Source of the DNA: Natronorubrum thiooxidans
GTDB lineage: Archaea; Halobacteriota; Halobacteria; Halobacteriales; Natrialbaceae
Assembly: GCF_900156475.1 (NCBI RefSeq)
Contig: NZ_FTNR01000020.1
Location: 1-41,844 of the forward strand
Length of the DNA: 41,844 nucleotides
Direction of reading: 5' to 3'
The position numbers and the translations under genes were made by a program. Below the pieces are notes generated by a model, which was not told where the DNA came from, searched no databases, and saw only the letters and a list, made by a program, of their open reading frames with translations. Shown here one piece after another: positions 1-8,801 of the stretch. Numbering within the stretch: the stretch's first letter is position 1; the number at the start of each line of letters is the position of its first letter.

Positions 1-95
1 CCCCGATTAGTGTTGTTCAACCGCTATCGACGACTCATCACGACAGAACAGGTGACTCAGGTCAGGCTAACTGGTAATGCTTTGTGAGGTACTGA
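1..95. other. Junction sequence before the truncated methylase
   Basis: The methylase frame can be read upstream only to base 96. In-frame stops lie at 93-95 (TGA) and 75-77 (TAA), and the translation before them does not resemble a methylase. Another plus-strand frame is open from base 1 to a TGA at 85-87 (28 codons, ending LTGNAL). This could be the tail of a different gene whose body lies outside the window. The simplest reading is a rearrangement or insertion breakpoint just left of base 96. Confidence 0.4.
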
Positions 96-2786
96 TACTA
101 TACTCCTGAGTATGTCGTCGAATATATTGTCGAGAATACACTAGAACCACTCGTAACCGATATTCGGGAGGACTTGATGGCACAGAGTGCTCGGGGTGAC
201 CGTGGCTTCGCTGCGGAGTTTGCTGATCGAGTATTTGACCTGAAGATTCTCGACCCGGCGATGGGTAGTGGTCATTTTCTCACCAGTGCGATCGATTATC
301 TCGCCCGTGAAATTATCGACGCACAGGAGAAACAAGCAGCACAGCAGGGAATTGAGACAGTCAATAAGGAACACGATATCAATTGGGCTCGTCGGCAGGT
401 TGCACAGCGCTGTATCTACGGCGTTGATCTGAATCCCCTCGCTGTGGAGCTAGCAAAGGTATCTCTGTGGCTGCGTACCCTGGCCGCCGAACAACCGCTT
501 GCCTTCCTTGATCACCACCTGAAGACAGGGAATTCGCTCGTAGGTAGTGACATTGAGGAAATTGAGGAACTAGAGTCTGATACCGGGGGTAGCGGTCAAA
601 ATGCGTCATTAGCCGACTTCGGTGTTACACGGAAGGGTACCATCGAGCAACTGATGGGAATCTATCAGGACTTCATTGCCATCGAGAATCAAGAACTCGC
701 TGACGTCAAAGAGATGGAGTCCAAGTACGACGAGTTTGAGCAGAACAAGCTTCGTCAGCGTCTTGAAGCGATGACGAACGTTCATACTGCTGAGCATTTC
801 GGCTGTGATAGTATCCCCCAAGATGCGTATAAACGCATGGCTGCATCACTAGAAGATGATGATAGCTGGGAAGATATTATGGACACCTCGTGGTTCCAGA
901 CATCTCGTAAATGGGCAGAAAAGAATCAATACTTCCATTGGAGCTTAGAGTTCCCGGAAGTCTTCTACAACGAAGAAGGTGGGGAAATAAGCGACCCAGG
1001 ATTTGATGCAATAATCGGGAATCCACCTTACGTCCGAGTACAGAACTTAGACCATGACCTGATTGACTACCTTAAGACACAGTATCAAGTCGCGTACCGC
1101 CGTATTGACGTCTCATTGATGTTCTTTGAACTGGCGACGCAACTTTGCAAAATCAGCGGGAGGGCATCATACATCTCCTCAATGCAGTTCCGGAATTCGA
1201 CATACGGAGAGAAGCTACGCGACTACTTAGCGGAACGAGATATTGAGAAAATCGTTGACTTCGGGGACTTGCCTGTCTTCGAAGATGCAACGACGTACGC
1301 AGGCATTCTTGTGTGGAAACCTAGTGAAAATACAGACCGTACTGTGGATTACACCAAGGTCAATTCATTATCCGATGAGTTGGTTGACGTATTACGTAAT
1401 GAAACTGACTCTGACGCAATCTCCCGATATCAAACGTCTCTTCTACCTAATGAGGAATGGACATTCACTAACAAAGAAGAAGAGGCCCTGATTAATGAGT
1501 TAGAGGAGAATCCACGACTCACAGAATTTGCAGAATCATGTACCGGGATGTTCACAGGTAGAGACGAGATCTTCCTGTTTGAGCCGGAAGAGGCAAAAGA
1601 ATCAGATATTGAGGATGACATATTTTTAGATGTCATTCGAGGCGGTGATCCTGAACGCTGGCATCTACCGCAAGCGAGTAAAAAATCGATTTACCCATAC
1701 CAAGAGGTCGATGGTCAAACAAAACTACTCTCAGTTACCACGTTACAGAATGAGTATCCGAATGCATACGAATATCTCCTCTCGCACAAGGAAGAGCTCG
1801 CTGAGCGGCAAGACTCGAGAGAAAACATTGACGGCAATGACTGGTACAAGCTGACCCGCCCGGGAAGGATTCCGGTTTTCAACACCCGGAAGATCGTCAC
1901 ATCTGGAGAATCAAAGCAGAACCAGTTCTGCATTGATGAAGTCGGGAGCGGATACAGTAACGCGCGAGTATTTTCCGTTGTTCCTGAAAATCTGTCCGCT
2001 GAAACATTACTTGGTATGCTGAACTCGAAAGTCGCAGAGTTCTACTTGCATTCCATCTCCCGAATCAAACGAGGAGGATATTACAGTTACTCATGCAGTT
2101 ACTTGGATGAGGTTCCGATTCCCCCTTCAATTGATGACCGCCTTGAGGAACTTGTGGAAGTTATTTGCAACAAGACTGCGGAGTTGGACGCGTTAAACTT
2201 GAATTTGGGAGATTATCTTGGAAACTACTCTGAAGGGAAGAACCTCGGTGAATTGTATATGCCTGCGAATAACCTCAGCGGAACAGTTCTCACTGCAACA
2301 ACCGATGATAAGGATAACCTCCGACTGGGCGATGTGAGTGTCACGCGTGAAAACGGTACAGTGAACCTATATGCGACAGCACGATACAAACCAGTAGAAC
2401 CTGACGAGTACGAAACCGATCAGTGGGGGTACACGGAAACAGAACCCATCCATGCAATGCAGTTCGCTGGCCTTGACCGCAAGATGGAACAGCTACTAGT
2501 TGACTTTGTGCCTATGGCTATTGACAAAGCTGGTGGGTTCGCCGGCTTCCGAGAAACTGCCACAACGACAATGTCGCTAATTGATCGGCTTAGCGCGCTT
2601 CAGCTACCGGAATTAAATGATGTAGAAGACGGGATGAGTCGCTATATTGAGATCCATACTACCGCGGAAGATCTTAATCAGGAGATTGCAGAGTTGGAAA
2701 CGCAAATTGATCAGTTGGTTTATGACATGTTCGACCTTTCAGAGGAACAAATTGAATTGATCGAGTCGTCTGTGAATGACCGGTAG
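96..2786 (+). CDS. N6-adenine DNA methyltransferase (Eco57I/PglX/DrmMI-like), 5'-truncated
   Basis: This is a SAM-dependent DNA adenine methylase of the type used in restriction and phage-defence systems. DPAMGSG (SAM-binding motif I) lies near residue 26 counted from the ATG at 177. The catalytic motif NPPY is near residue 282. A C-terminal region with KRGGYYSYSCSYLDEVPIP looks like the target-recognition part of such enzymes. Upstream of 177 the frame encodes YYTPEYVVEYIVENT, the motif that normally precedes the SAM domain, so bases 96-176 belong to the original gene. Stops at 93 and 75 then cut it off. Full-length relatives carry several hundred residues before this motif. A product starting at ATG 177 or TTG 174 would lack motif X, so activity is doubtful. 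The gene lies 34 bases before the first TBP-like gene. Assignment to the methylase superfamily is firm; the exact system is inferred. Confidence 0.75.
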   Translation, partial: YYTPEYVVEYIVENTLEPLVTDIREDLMAQSARGDRGFAAEFADRVFDLKILDPAMGSGHFLTSAIDYLAREIIDAQEKQAAQQGIETVNKEHDINWARRQVAQRCIYGVDLNPLAVELAKVSLWLRTLAAEQPLAFLDHHLKTGNSLVGSDIEEIEELESDTGGSGQNASLADFGVTRKGTIEQLMGIYQDFIAIENQELADVKEMESKYDEFEQNKLRQRLEAMTNVHTAEHFGCDSIPQDAYKRMAASLEDDDSWEDIMDTSWFQTSRKWAEKNQYFHWSLEFPEVFYNEEGGEISDPGFDAIIGNPPYVRVQNLDHDLIDYLKTQYQVAYRRIDVSLMFFELATQLCKISGRASYISSMQFRNSTYGEKLRDYLAERDIEKIVDFGDLPVFEDATTYAGILVWKPSENTDRTVDYTKVNSLSDELVDVLRNETDSDAISRYQTSLLPNEEWTFTNKEEEALINELEENPRLTEFAESCTGMFTGRDEIFLFEPEEAKESDIEDDIFLDVIRGGDPERWHLPQASKKSIYPYQEVDGQTKLLSVTTLQNEYPNAYEYLLSHKEELAERQDSRENIDGNDWYKLTRPGRIPVFNTRKIVTSGESKQNQFCIDEVGSGYSNARVFSVVPENLSAETLLGMLNSKVAEFYLHSISRIKRGGYYSYSCSYLDEVPIPPSIDDRLEELVEVICNKTAELDALNLNLGDYLGNYSEGKNLGELYMPANNLSGTVLTATTDDKDNLRLGDVSVTRENGTVNLYATARYKPVEPDEYETDQWGYTETEPIHAMQFAGLDRKMEQLLVDFVPMAIDKAGGFAGFRETATTTMSLIDRLSALQLPELNDVEDGMSRYIEIHTTAEDLNQEIAELETQIDQLVYDMFDLSEEQIELIESSVNDR

Positions 2787-2820
2787 TTGACGCCCCCACT
2801 TCTCGTATGAAACTTCAATA

Positions 2821-3369
2821 ATGGAAATCGTGAACATCGTTGCTTCAGGCGATCTTGGCGTGGAGCTTGATCTGACCCCACTATATACTGACATCACTGC
2901 CGAGAACGTTCAGTATGACCCAGAGCAATTTCCAGGTCTTCAAGTCCGCTTCAGCCAGGAGGGGCCAGTCATAATGTTGTTCTCCTCTGGCTCGTATACG
3001 ATAGTAGGCGCAGATACCCAAGATCAAGTTCAAAGTCTCTATGATCGCCTCAATGAATCGCTAAACAAGCTAGGAATCGAGTATGAATTCGAAGAGGGCA
3101 AGCCAGAGATTCAGAACCTCATCTGCAAAGGCGACCTTGGCCGTGAAATTGACTTGGATGCTCTAGTCATTGCATTGGGATTGGAAAACGTGGAGTATGA
3201 ACCAGAACAATCACCGTTTGTATACTATTGGCCAGATGGATTTGATTGTTTAATTACAATACCGACAAATGGCCAGTGTATCGTTACAGGTGTCAAGTCA
3301 ATAAAAGAAGCCAACCGCGCATTCACCAGTTTCCGCGAAGAAGTTGAACGACTTTTTTCGGGTGAGTAA
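2821..3369 (+). CDS. tbp: TATA-box-binding-protein-like protein 1 (divergent TBP)
   Basis: This 182-residue protein has the two-repeat saddle layout of archaeal TBP. Repeat 1 is about residues 2-85 (IVNIVASGDLGVELDL, then DPEQFPGL, then LFSSGS). Repeat 2 is about 96-178 (IQNLICKGDLGREIDL, then VEYEPEQSPF, then IVTGVKS). The minor-groove Asn residues are kept (N5, N99). The DNA-kinking Phe pair is present in repeat 1 (F37, F54) but lost in repeat 2, where S131 and about P148 stand instead. The protein may therefore bend DNA asymmetrically or bind something other than a standard TATA box. The gene ends 4 bases before the SNF2 helicase ATG, so the two are probably cotranslated. TBP ancestry is visible in the sequence; a role in defence rather than general transcription is inferred from context. 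Confidence 0.85.
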   Translation: MEIVNIVASGDLGVELDLTPLYTDITAENVQYDPEQFPGLQVRFSQEGPVIMLFSSGSYTIVGADTQDQVQSLYDRLNESLNKLGIEYEFEEGKPEIQNLICKGDLGREIDLDALVIALGLENVEYEPEQSPFVYYWPDGFDCLITIPTNGQCIVTGVKSIKEANRAFTSFREEVERLFSGE

Positions 3370-3373
3370 AAAA

Positions 3374-6310
3374 ATGACTAAGTTTGTAGTTGGAGACCAT
3401 GTCAAGTTTGCCGGTGGGCAGGGTGAAATCACAAAAATTGAGGAGCGTCCAAATGGTTCTCAACTTCTCCACGTATACACGGCAGAGGGACAACTACGCA
3501 AGCTCCCAAGTGGCCTGCCCCATATCGAGAAAATTGACTCGATTGTTGACCGTCTCGCAGCAAAGCAAATCAATGATCCCATCCAGTACGATCTTCGAGA
3601 ACGTGCGACTCGCCTTGACCTTGCGTATCGATACGACCGCTTCCTGTCGCTGACAAACAATCGCATCGAGATAGAACCCTATCAGGTGCAGGCGGCCTAC
3701 GAGATACTGAACTCGTACGACCATCGGTACCTTGTCGGCGACGAGGTCGGTCTCGGGAAGACCATTGAAGCAGGCATCGTCATAGAGGAACTCATCGCCC
3801 GTGAACGAGCCGAACGCGTCCTTATCGTTGCCCCCGCACCACTGGCGGTTCAGTGGCAAGAGGAGATGCGAGAGAAGTTCGACCGGAATTTCGTCGTCTA
3901 CGATCGAGAGACTGTCCGAACGCATCGCCAGTCCCATCCTAACCAGAATGTGTGGCTTCAAGAAGACCGCATCATCACCTCGATTGACTTCGCCAAACAG
4001 GACGATATGCTCGAGGCGCTCAGCAACCTCGATGTCCCTTGGGACGTAGCGGTGTTCGACGAGGCCCATCATCTGACTGCTCGCCGGGGAAGCGACGATT
4101 CTATCGAGCGTACTCAGCGGTACAGAGTGGGTGAAGCAGTAGCTGACAATTCTGACTCCCTTCTGTTGCTGACTGGGACACCACACAAGGGGAAATCCGA
4201 TCAGTTCTACTTCCTCGTTAGTTTGCTCGACCCCTATCGCTTCAGCCATGAATCGCAGATCAATCCCGAGTCGCTGGAAGATCTGATGATACGCCGGCTG
4301 AAGGAAGACATGTACGAGGCCGACGGGACGCGTATGTTCCCCGAGAAGAACATCGAAGCGCTTCCCGTGGAGATGACACGGGAAGAGCGAAAGTTGTACG
4401 ATGACGTCACCGAGTATATCCGCGAGTACTACAACCTCGCCCAGCAGGAGGAGAACCAGGCTGCTGGCTTCACCATGGTCGTCTATCAGAAGCGCCTGGT
4501 GTCGAGCATCTATGCCATCCGTAAATCGCTTGAGAACCGAATGCGGGCGATTCAGAACGATGCAGTAGCGGAGGAACTACCTGATGACGTTCAGGAACTC
4601 ATTCCGCGTTACAGCACGGAGCCCGACACGCTCACTGATGCCGAGCGTACCAAAGTCGAAGAAGCACTTGAGACGGTCACAATCACCCTCAATCAGACGC
4701 AGATCGATCAGGAGCTCGACCGAGTCAAGCAATTATGGCAGCAGGCTAAGAACATCAAGACGGACTCGAAGGCCCGCCTTCTTCGGGAGTTTGTTGATCG
4801 CATTCTGAAGGAAGACCCAGACGAGAAGATTCTGATCTTCACCGAGTATACGGATACGCTCGAATACCTCCGGGACGAGGTTTTCGCTGACCACGATATC
4901 GCACAGGTCTATGGAGACCTCAACCAAGACCGGCGTCGTCAGGAGATGCAGAAGTTCGAAGAAGAAGCGAATCTGATGCTTGCTACTGACGCCGCACAGG
5001 AGGGTCTCAACCTTCAATTCGCCCATATAATGGTAAACTACGACTTGCCATGGAATCCGATTCGCATCGACCAGCGCATGGGCCGACTCCACAGATATGG
5101 GCAAGACCGAACTGTCGAGATTCGAAACCTGTTCTTCAAAGATACGCGCGAAAGCGAGATACTCAACCTTCTCGTCGAGAAAACGAACCAGATTGAATCC
5201 GACCTCGGAATGCGGTCTGATGTTCTCGGGCAAGTCCTCGACGACCTCGACCTCGACCAGACGATTATGTCGGCGCTTGCAGAGGGCAGACCCACAGACG
5301 AGGTTGTCGCCGATATTGAAGCAACAATGGAGGAGCGCAAAGAAGCCCTCCAGACCGTTGAGAACGATTTCCTCATCCGAGACCGGTTCGACCTCACCGA
5401 CGAAGACCAAGAGATCCTAGAGGTCATCGAACGGAGTCAGCATGGCGAAGTGAGTGAGGCGGACATCGAGACGATTGTACGCGTCTTCTTCGATGAGTTT
5501 GGCGGGTCTATCAAAGGAGTACGACCCGGCCCTGCCAAAACAGGAGGCGACGTATTCCAGTTGGATGTTCCCGACGTCCTCGTAGGGGGACTCGTAGAGA
5601 ATCGATATCCTCGCGCCACCTTCACAAAAGACGTTGCCATCGAGGAGGAGGATGTGGAATTCATTGCGTTAGATCATCCGTTGACTCAATCACTCATCGG
5701 ATTCTGTCTCGACTCGAATCGGGTGCAGGGTCAAGTCGCTGTGAAAACGACATCGGACAACTCGTTGGCCCCAGGAATCCTGTTCAATTACCGACTCGGG
5801 TACGTTTCGGGTGCTGGTGAGGCTGTAACTGAGAAGTTCGTTCCACTCTATGTAACCCAGGAAGGCGAGTTAGTGAACGAACCGCCGGAGTTCGTAGATA
5901 CCATTCCGCCGTCAGAGATTTCGTCGATTTCTGGTCTTGACCGTATCGCCTCGAAGGCCAACGAACTGCATGGACAAACAGAAATGGCCGCGTGGGATCG
6001 AGTCGAATCCTTCGCCGAGGAGGCCCGTGCCGAACGTGAACGGGAAGTCGAGATCAAGCGAGAACATGCAGAGCGATACTTCCAAGAACAAATAAGCGAG
6101 TGGGAAGAGCGTTTGGAGACATACAAGCGACGTTCTGAGGAAGGTAAGGACATGAGCGCTCCAATCGGAAACGCTGAACGCCAGCTAGAAAATCTACGCA
6201 GAGAACGTGATGAAGAGCTTTCCCATCTCGAAGAGGAGAAACACGTCACACCGGAAGAGCCTGACCTCGTCTCGGCGGCATTCGTAGTTTCAAACAGTGA
6301 GGATGCCTGA
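3374..6310 (+). CDS. SNF2/RapA-family ATPase-helicase (DrmD-like)
   Basis: This is a superfamily 2 DNA translocase of about 978 residues. An SH3/KOW-like N-terminus (FVVGDHVKFAGGQGEI) precedes the Walker A region GDEVGLGKT near residue 125, FDEAHH near 229 and LLLTGTPHKG near 267. The second RecA lobe holds TDAAQEGLNLQ near 540 and DQRMGRLHRYGQ near 570. The C-terminus ends in a charged coiled coil of about 110 residues. ATG 3374 is chosen over TTG 3344 because it starts just after the preceding stop and avoids overlap. The stop overlaps the next ATG (TGATG). SNF2-like proteins of this layout pair with an adenine methylase in class 1 DISARM. They are also related to eukaryotic Mot1, which removes TBP from DNA, and this one sits between two TBP-like genes. 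All helicase motifs look intact. Confidence 0.9.
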   Translation: MTKFVVGDHVKFAGGQGEITKIEERPNGSQLLHVYTAEGQLRKLPSGLPHIEKIDSIVDRLAAKQINDPIQYDLRERATRLDLAYRYDRFLSLTNNRIEIEPYQVQAAYEILNSYDHRYLVGDEVGLGKTIEAGIVIEELIARERAERVLIVAPAPLAVQWQEEMREKFDRNFVVYDRETVRTHRQSHPNQNVWLQEDRIITSIDFAKQDDMLEALSNLDVPWDVAVFDEAHHLTARRGSDDSIERTQRYRVGEAVADNSDSLLLLTGTPHKGKSDQFYFLVSLLDPYRFSHESQINPESLEDLMIRRLKEDMYEADGTRMFPEKNIEALPVEMTREERKLYDDVTEYIREYYNLAQQEENQAAGFTMVVYQKRLVSSIYAIRKSLENRMRAIQNDAVAEELPDDVQELIPRYSTEPDTLTDAERTKVEEALETVTITLNQTQIDQELDRVKQLWQQAKNIKTDSKARLLREFVDRILKEDPDEKILIFTEYTDTLEYLRDEVFADHDIAQVYGDLNQDRRRQEMQKFEEEANLMLATDAAQEGLNLQFAHIMVNYDLPWNPIRIDQRMGRLHRYGQDRTVEIRNLFFKDTRESEILNLLVEKTNQIESDLGMRSDVLGQVLDDLDLDQTIMSALAEGRPTDEVVADIEATMEERKEALQTVENDFLIRDRFDLTDEDQEILEVIERSQHGEVSEADIETIVRVFFDEFGGSIKGVRPGPAKTGGDVFQLDVPDVLVGGLVENRYPRATFTKDVAIEEEDVEFIALDHPLTQSLIGFCLDSNRVQGQVAVKTTSDNSLAPGILFNYRLGYVSGAGEAVTEKFVPLYVTQEGELVNEPPEFVDTIPPSEISSISGLDRIASKANELHGQTEMAAWDRVESFAEEARAEREREVEIKREHAERYFQEQISEWEERLETYKRRSEEGKDMSAPIGNAERQLENLRRERDEELSHLEEEKHVTPEEPDLVSAAFVVSNSEDA

Positions 6311-6858
6311 TGGTAACTATTGTGAATGCCGTTGGGTCTGGCGATCTGGGCGTCGAACTTGACCTTCAGACTCTTGGTGATGATCTGAGTGTTCCATTCA
6401 CCGAATACGACCCCTCGAACTATCACGGGCTCTACGTTCGGCTTGTGGAAGGTGGGCCTCTAATTACGGTGTACCGGAGCGGAAAATACATTATTAGTGG
6501 CTGTTCCAGCTTCCAAGAACTGGAATCTACAAATGAGGAGTTCATCATCCAGATGGCAGACCTAGGGATTTGCAGTAGGTCTCTTGACCCGGGGTTCACC
6601 GTCCAGAACGTCGTCTGCACCGAGGAACTCTCTTCAGCTGTAGATCTTAACACCCTGTCAATTGGACTTGGATTGGAAGCCGTCGAGTACGAACCAGAGC
6701 AGTTCCCAGGGCTCGTATACCGTCCACCCGAGATTGGAGCAGTCATACTAGTGTTCGCAAACGAAAAGGTCGTGATTACGGGTGCAGCAGAGGTTGCAAC
6801 GGCAGAGGAAGCATTCTCTCAGTTACAAACCCGCATTCAGAATTTGATAGAGGCCTGA
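6310..6858 (+). CDS. tbp: TATA-box-binding-protein-like protein 2 (divergent TBP)
   Basis: This second 182-residue TBP-fold protein is a paralogue of the one at 2821-3369. Repeat 1 (about residues 3-86) has IVNAVGSGDLGVELDL. Repeat 2 (about 97-180) has VQNVVCTEELSSAVDL, VEYEPEQFPGLVYR and VVITGAAE. The minor-groove Asn residues are N6 and N100. The kinking Phe pair is kept in repeat 2 (F132, F149), but repeat 1 has Tyr at both places (Y38, Y55). This is the reverse of the first paralogue. The start overlaps the helicase stop, which implies translational coupling. It is clearly divergent from housekeeping TBP, and its partner and DNA site are unknown. Confidence 0.85.
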   Translation: MVTIVNAVGSGDLGVELDLQTLGDDLSVPFTEYDPSNYHGLYVRLVEGGPLITVYRSGKYIISGCSSFQELESTNEEFIIQMADLGICSRSLDPGFTVQNVVCTEELSSAVDLNTLSIGLGLEAVEYEPEQFPGLVYRPPEIGAVILVFANEKVVITGAAEVATAEEAFSQLQTRIQNLIEA

Positions 6859-6929
6859 CGTGGAGAACAGCGTTATCACAGCTCTATGGGTTTCATGACC
6901 ACAGTACACTGAATGGAGGAAACGAATTC

Positions 6930-7160
6930 ATGAGGCGGTTCGATGTGGGAGATACTGTTCGGATAGATATCCCAGATACGAGCGATCCTGACTACGAAGA
7001 GTGGCACGGCAGTGAGGGCACAATTATTGAGGTGACGGAGGACACAGCTGGAATCGAAACAGGCGATCCACGTGATAGCATCAGCTATCTCGTCGAAACT
7101 GAGTGTGGCGAGTGTATGCACTTCCGGTGGCGAGATCTTCGACCGCTACAAAACGACTGA
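6930..7160 (+). CDS. Small SH3/KOW-like protein
   Basis: This 76-residue acidic protein starts RRFDVGDTVRIDIPD, followed by GSEGTIIEV and a C-terminal YLVETECGECMHFRW. The VGD-x-V pattern and the glycine turn resemble KOW/SH3-type beta-barrel modules and the first 40 residues of the helicase at 3374. CGEC could bind metal but is only two cysteines. A GGAGG ribosome-binding site lies about 10 bases before the ATG, unlike the leaderless genes elsewhere in the window. It follows the second TBP-like gene by 71 bases on the same strand, so it may be the last gene of that block. Function is not known. Confidence 0.6.
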   Translation: MRRFDVGDTVRIDIPDTSDPDYEEWHGSEGTIIEVTEDTAGIETGDPRDSISYLVETECGECMHFRWRDLRPLQND

Positions 7161-7223
7161 TCCCCGGAGGAAACGGGCTTGAACAACTACCTACCCCACT
7201 AACAGCGGATTCTGTACTCTAAT

Positions 7224-8801
7224 TCAGCCAATATATACCCGAGTCAAGCTTCGTGGTGGGCTCTGGATTGAGACTACGCTTTGTGCATTAACCTGCGCGT
7301 CGAGGAGTTTCTCATACATGATCCATCTTCGGACGTCAGCATCAGCGTCTTCGGCTAGCGAAGATAGACCATCTTGTGGCCATTGACCCGGGAGAGTGGC
7401 CTCATAGTGGTAGGTTTCTTTCTCTACAAGCAACCCTGACTTTTCAAGATTGCCCCTATGCCGCTCGTATGATGTCTGGGATAGATCGGCTGCATCGAGG
7501 ATCTCAGAACGTTTCAGTGGAGTGTCGGATTCGAATAGTACACGCATGAACTCCCGTGCGGTCGGTGGTAACCAAGGATAAATCTTCTTTGAATCAACAG
7601 CACCCAGTCCACGTACCAAGGCCTGCATCGTAAGGGAATCATCTGTGGATTCGAGACGATCTGTGGCTATCAGTGCTTCAGCGATGTCGAATGGAGAACA
7701 CGTTAGGGATTTATGCGGAATATTACCGAATGCGAGTAAATAGAACCGCGTGACCGTCGGCACGTCGAGGTTGTCACTAATCGGTCGCCCTAGCCGTTCA
7801 AGCATAGTCTGGACGGTTTGTTGAAGATTCGAATATGTGTTCGCTGTAGTAACCTCGATAGGGATACGGATGCCCTCCTCGGTACCATTAGCAACCTGTT
7901 CTCGAATAGAAACCGACTTGAAGGCCTCAACGATGTCATCGCGGAAGCTCGCGACATCTGGCCCAACAACGACCCAATCAGCGGTGAGGTCAGCATCACG
8001 GTCAGTATCGTCAATATCAACCGGCAGCCGATACCCCAGTTTGTCCCCATCCTCCTCCAGAAGCATCCTGGAGGCTGAGTTCCCCCGATAAGCAGCATTT
8101 TTTGGTACGGTATTTTTCACAAAGGTGATGAACCGATTGTACCTAGAGTCATCTCGCGTTAGCTGGTCGGTGTCGGGCAGACGGATATGGATGGTGAGAT
8201 CAACACCTGCTGCGTCGTAGAGATTGGTGGCTGTTGCAAGAAGGCCGTGAGCCTCGCAACATAGACGTGACCAAATCTCGGGACTCTGATTCCGCGTTCC
8301 GAGCCGGTAGAGCAAGGAAGTACCTACGGACTCGTACCGTGCCCGAAGATCGTCGTAGTTCTGCTCGGTGTCGGACAGCCAGCCGAGTTGACGCCCAAGA
8401 CGGAGGGTATCGAAGGCTGTTGTTCCTGAGAGTAGTGGGTCTACTCGTGACGTCGTTAGAATCCGATCGAACGCACGCTCGCTTAGTAAGGCAACACCAA
8501 GACGCACAAGGGTAGGTATAGGGCCACCCCACTGAACAGCCACGTGGACTTCATCTTCCGAGTGACCAAGGTAGGTGATTCGCCCATCGTCAAATTCCGA
8601 TATCCGGTCATTGACGAGAGTCACACCCCGTGCGCACTTGCCCCCAGCAAGTCGATCTACGAGCTCTTGCTCAGTAAGCCAACAACTGGCCGGCGATAGC
8701 TTGCGGGTGCTGGGCTGTCCGAAACCTCCAGCACTGCCCCCGAGACAAGCTTCGAGGGGTTGGCCCACCTTTATTGGGTGGGTAGAATTTGCCCCCGACA
8801 C
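7224..8801 (-). CDS. Unrecognised wHTH-containing protein (525 aa)
   Basis: I do not recognise this family. Most of the protein is an undetermined alpha/beta region. Near residues 425-490 (TAREFMRVLFESD, then LKRSEILDAADLSQTSYERH, then GNLEKSGLLV) it looks like a winged helix-turn-helix. The start is GTG at 8801, sharing bases with the TAG stop of the upstream gene (8803-8801), so the two are translationally coupled. It converges on the TBP/SNF2 block. Base composition matches the accessory island. It may be a DNA-binding regulator or part of a mobile-element or defence module; there is no direct evidence for either. Confidence 0.65.
   Translation of the reverse strand: MSGANSTHPIKVGQPLEACLGGSAGGFGQPSTRKLSPASCWLTEQELVDRLAGGKCARGVTLVNDRISEFDDGRITYLGHSEDEVHVAVQWGGPIPTLVRLGVALLSERAFDRILTTSRVDPLLSGTTAFDTLRLGRQLGWLSDTEQNYDDLRARYESVGTSLLYRLGTRNQSPEIWSRLCCEAHGLLATATNLYDAAGVDLTIHIRLPDTDQLTRDDSRYNRFITFVKNTVPKNAAYRGNSASRMLLEEDGDKLGYRLPVDIDDTDRDADLTADWVVVGPDVASFRDDIVEAFKSVSIREQVANGTEEGIRIPIEVTTANTYSNLQQTVQTMLERLGRPISDNLDVPTVTRFYLLAFGNIPHKSLTCSPFDIAEALIATDRLESTDDSLTMQALVRGLGAVDSKKIYPWLPPTAREFMRVLFESDTPLKRSEILDAADLSQTSYERHRGNLEKSGLLVEKETYHYEATLPGQWPQDGLSSLAEDADADVRRWIMYEKLLDAQVNAQSVVSIQSPPRSLTRVYIG

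Noticed and set aside
96-7160. Calling the left block BREX or a complete DISARM system
   Set aside because: No pglZ, brxC, drmA, drmB or drmC is visible, and the presence of TBP-like genes fits neither system.
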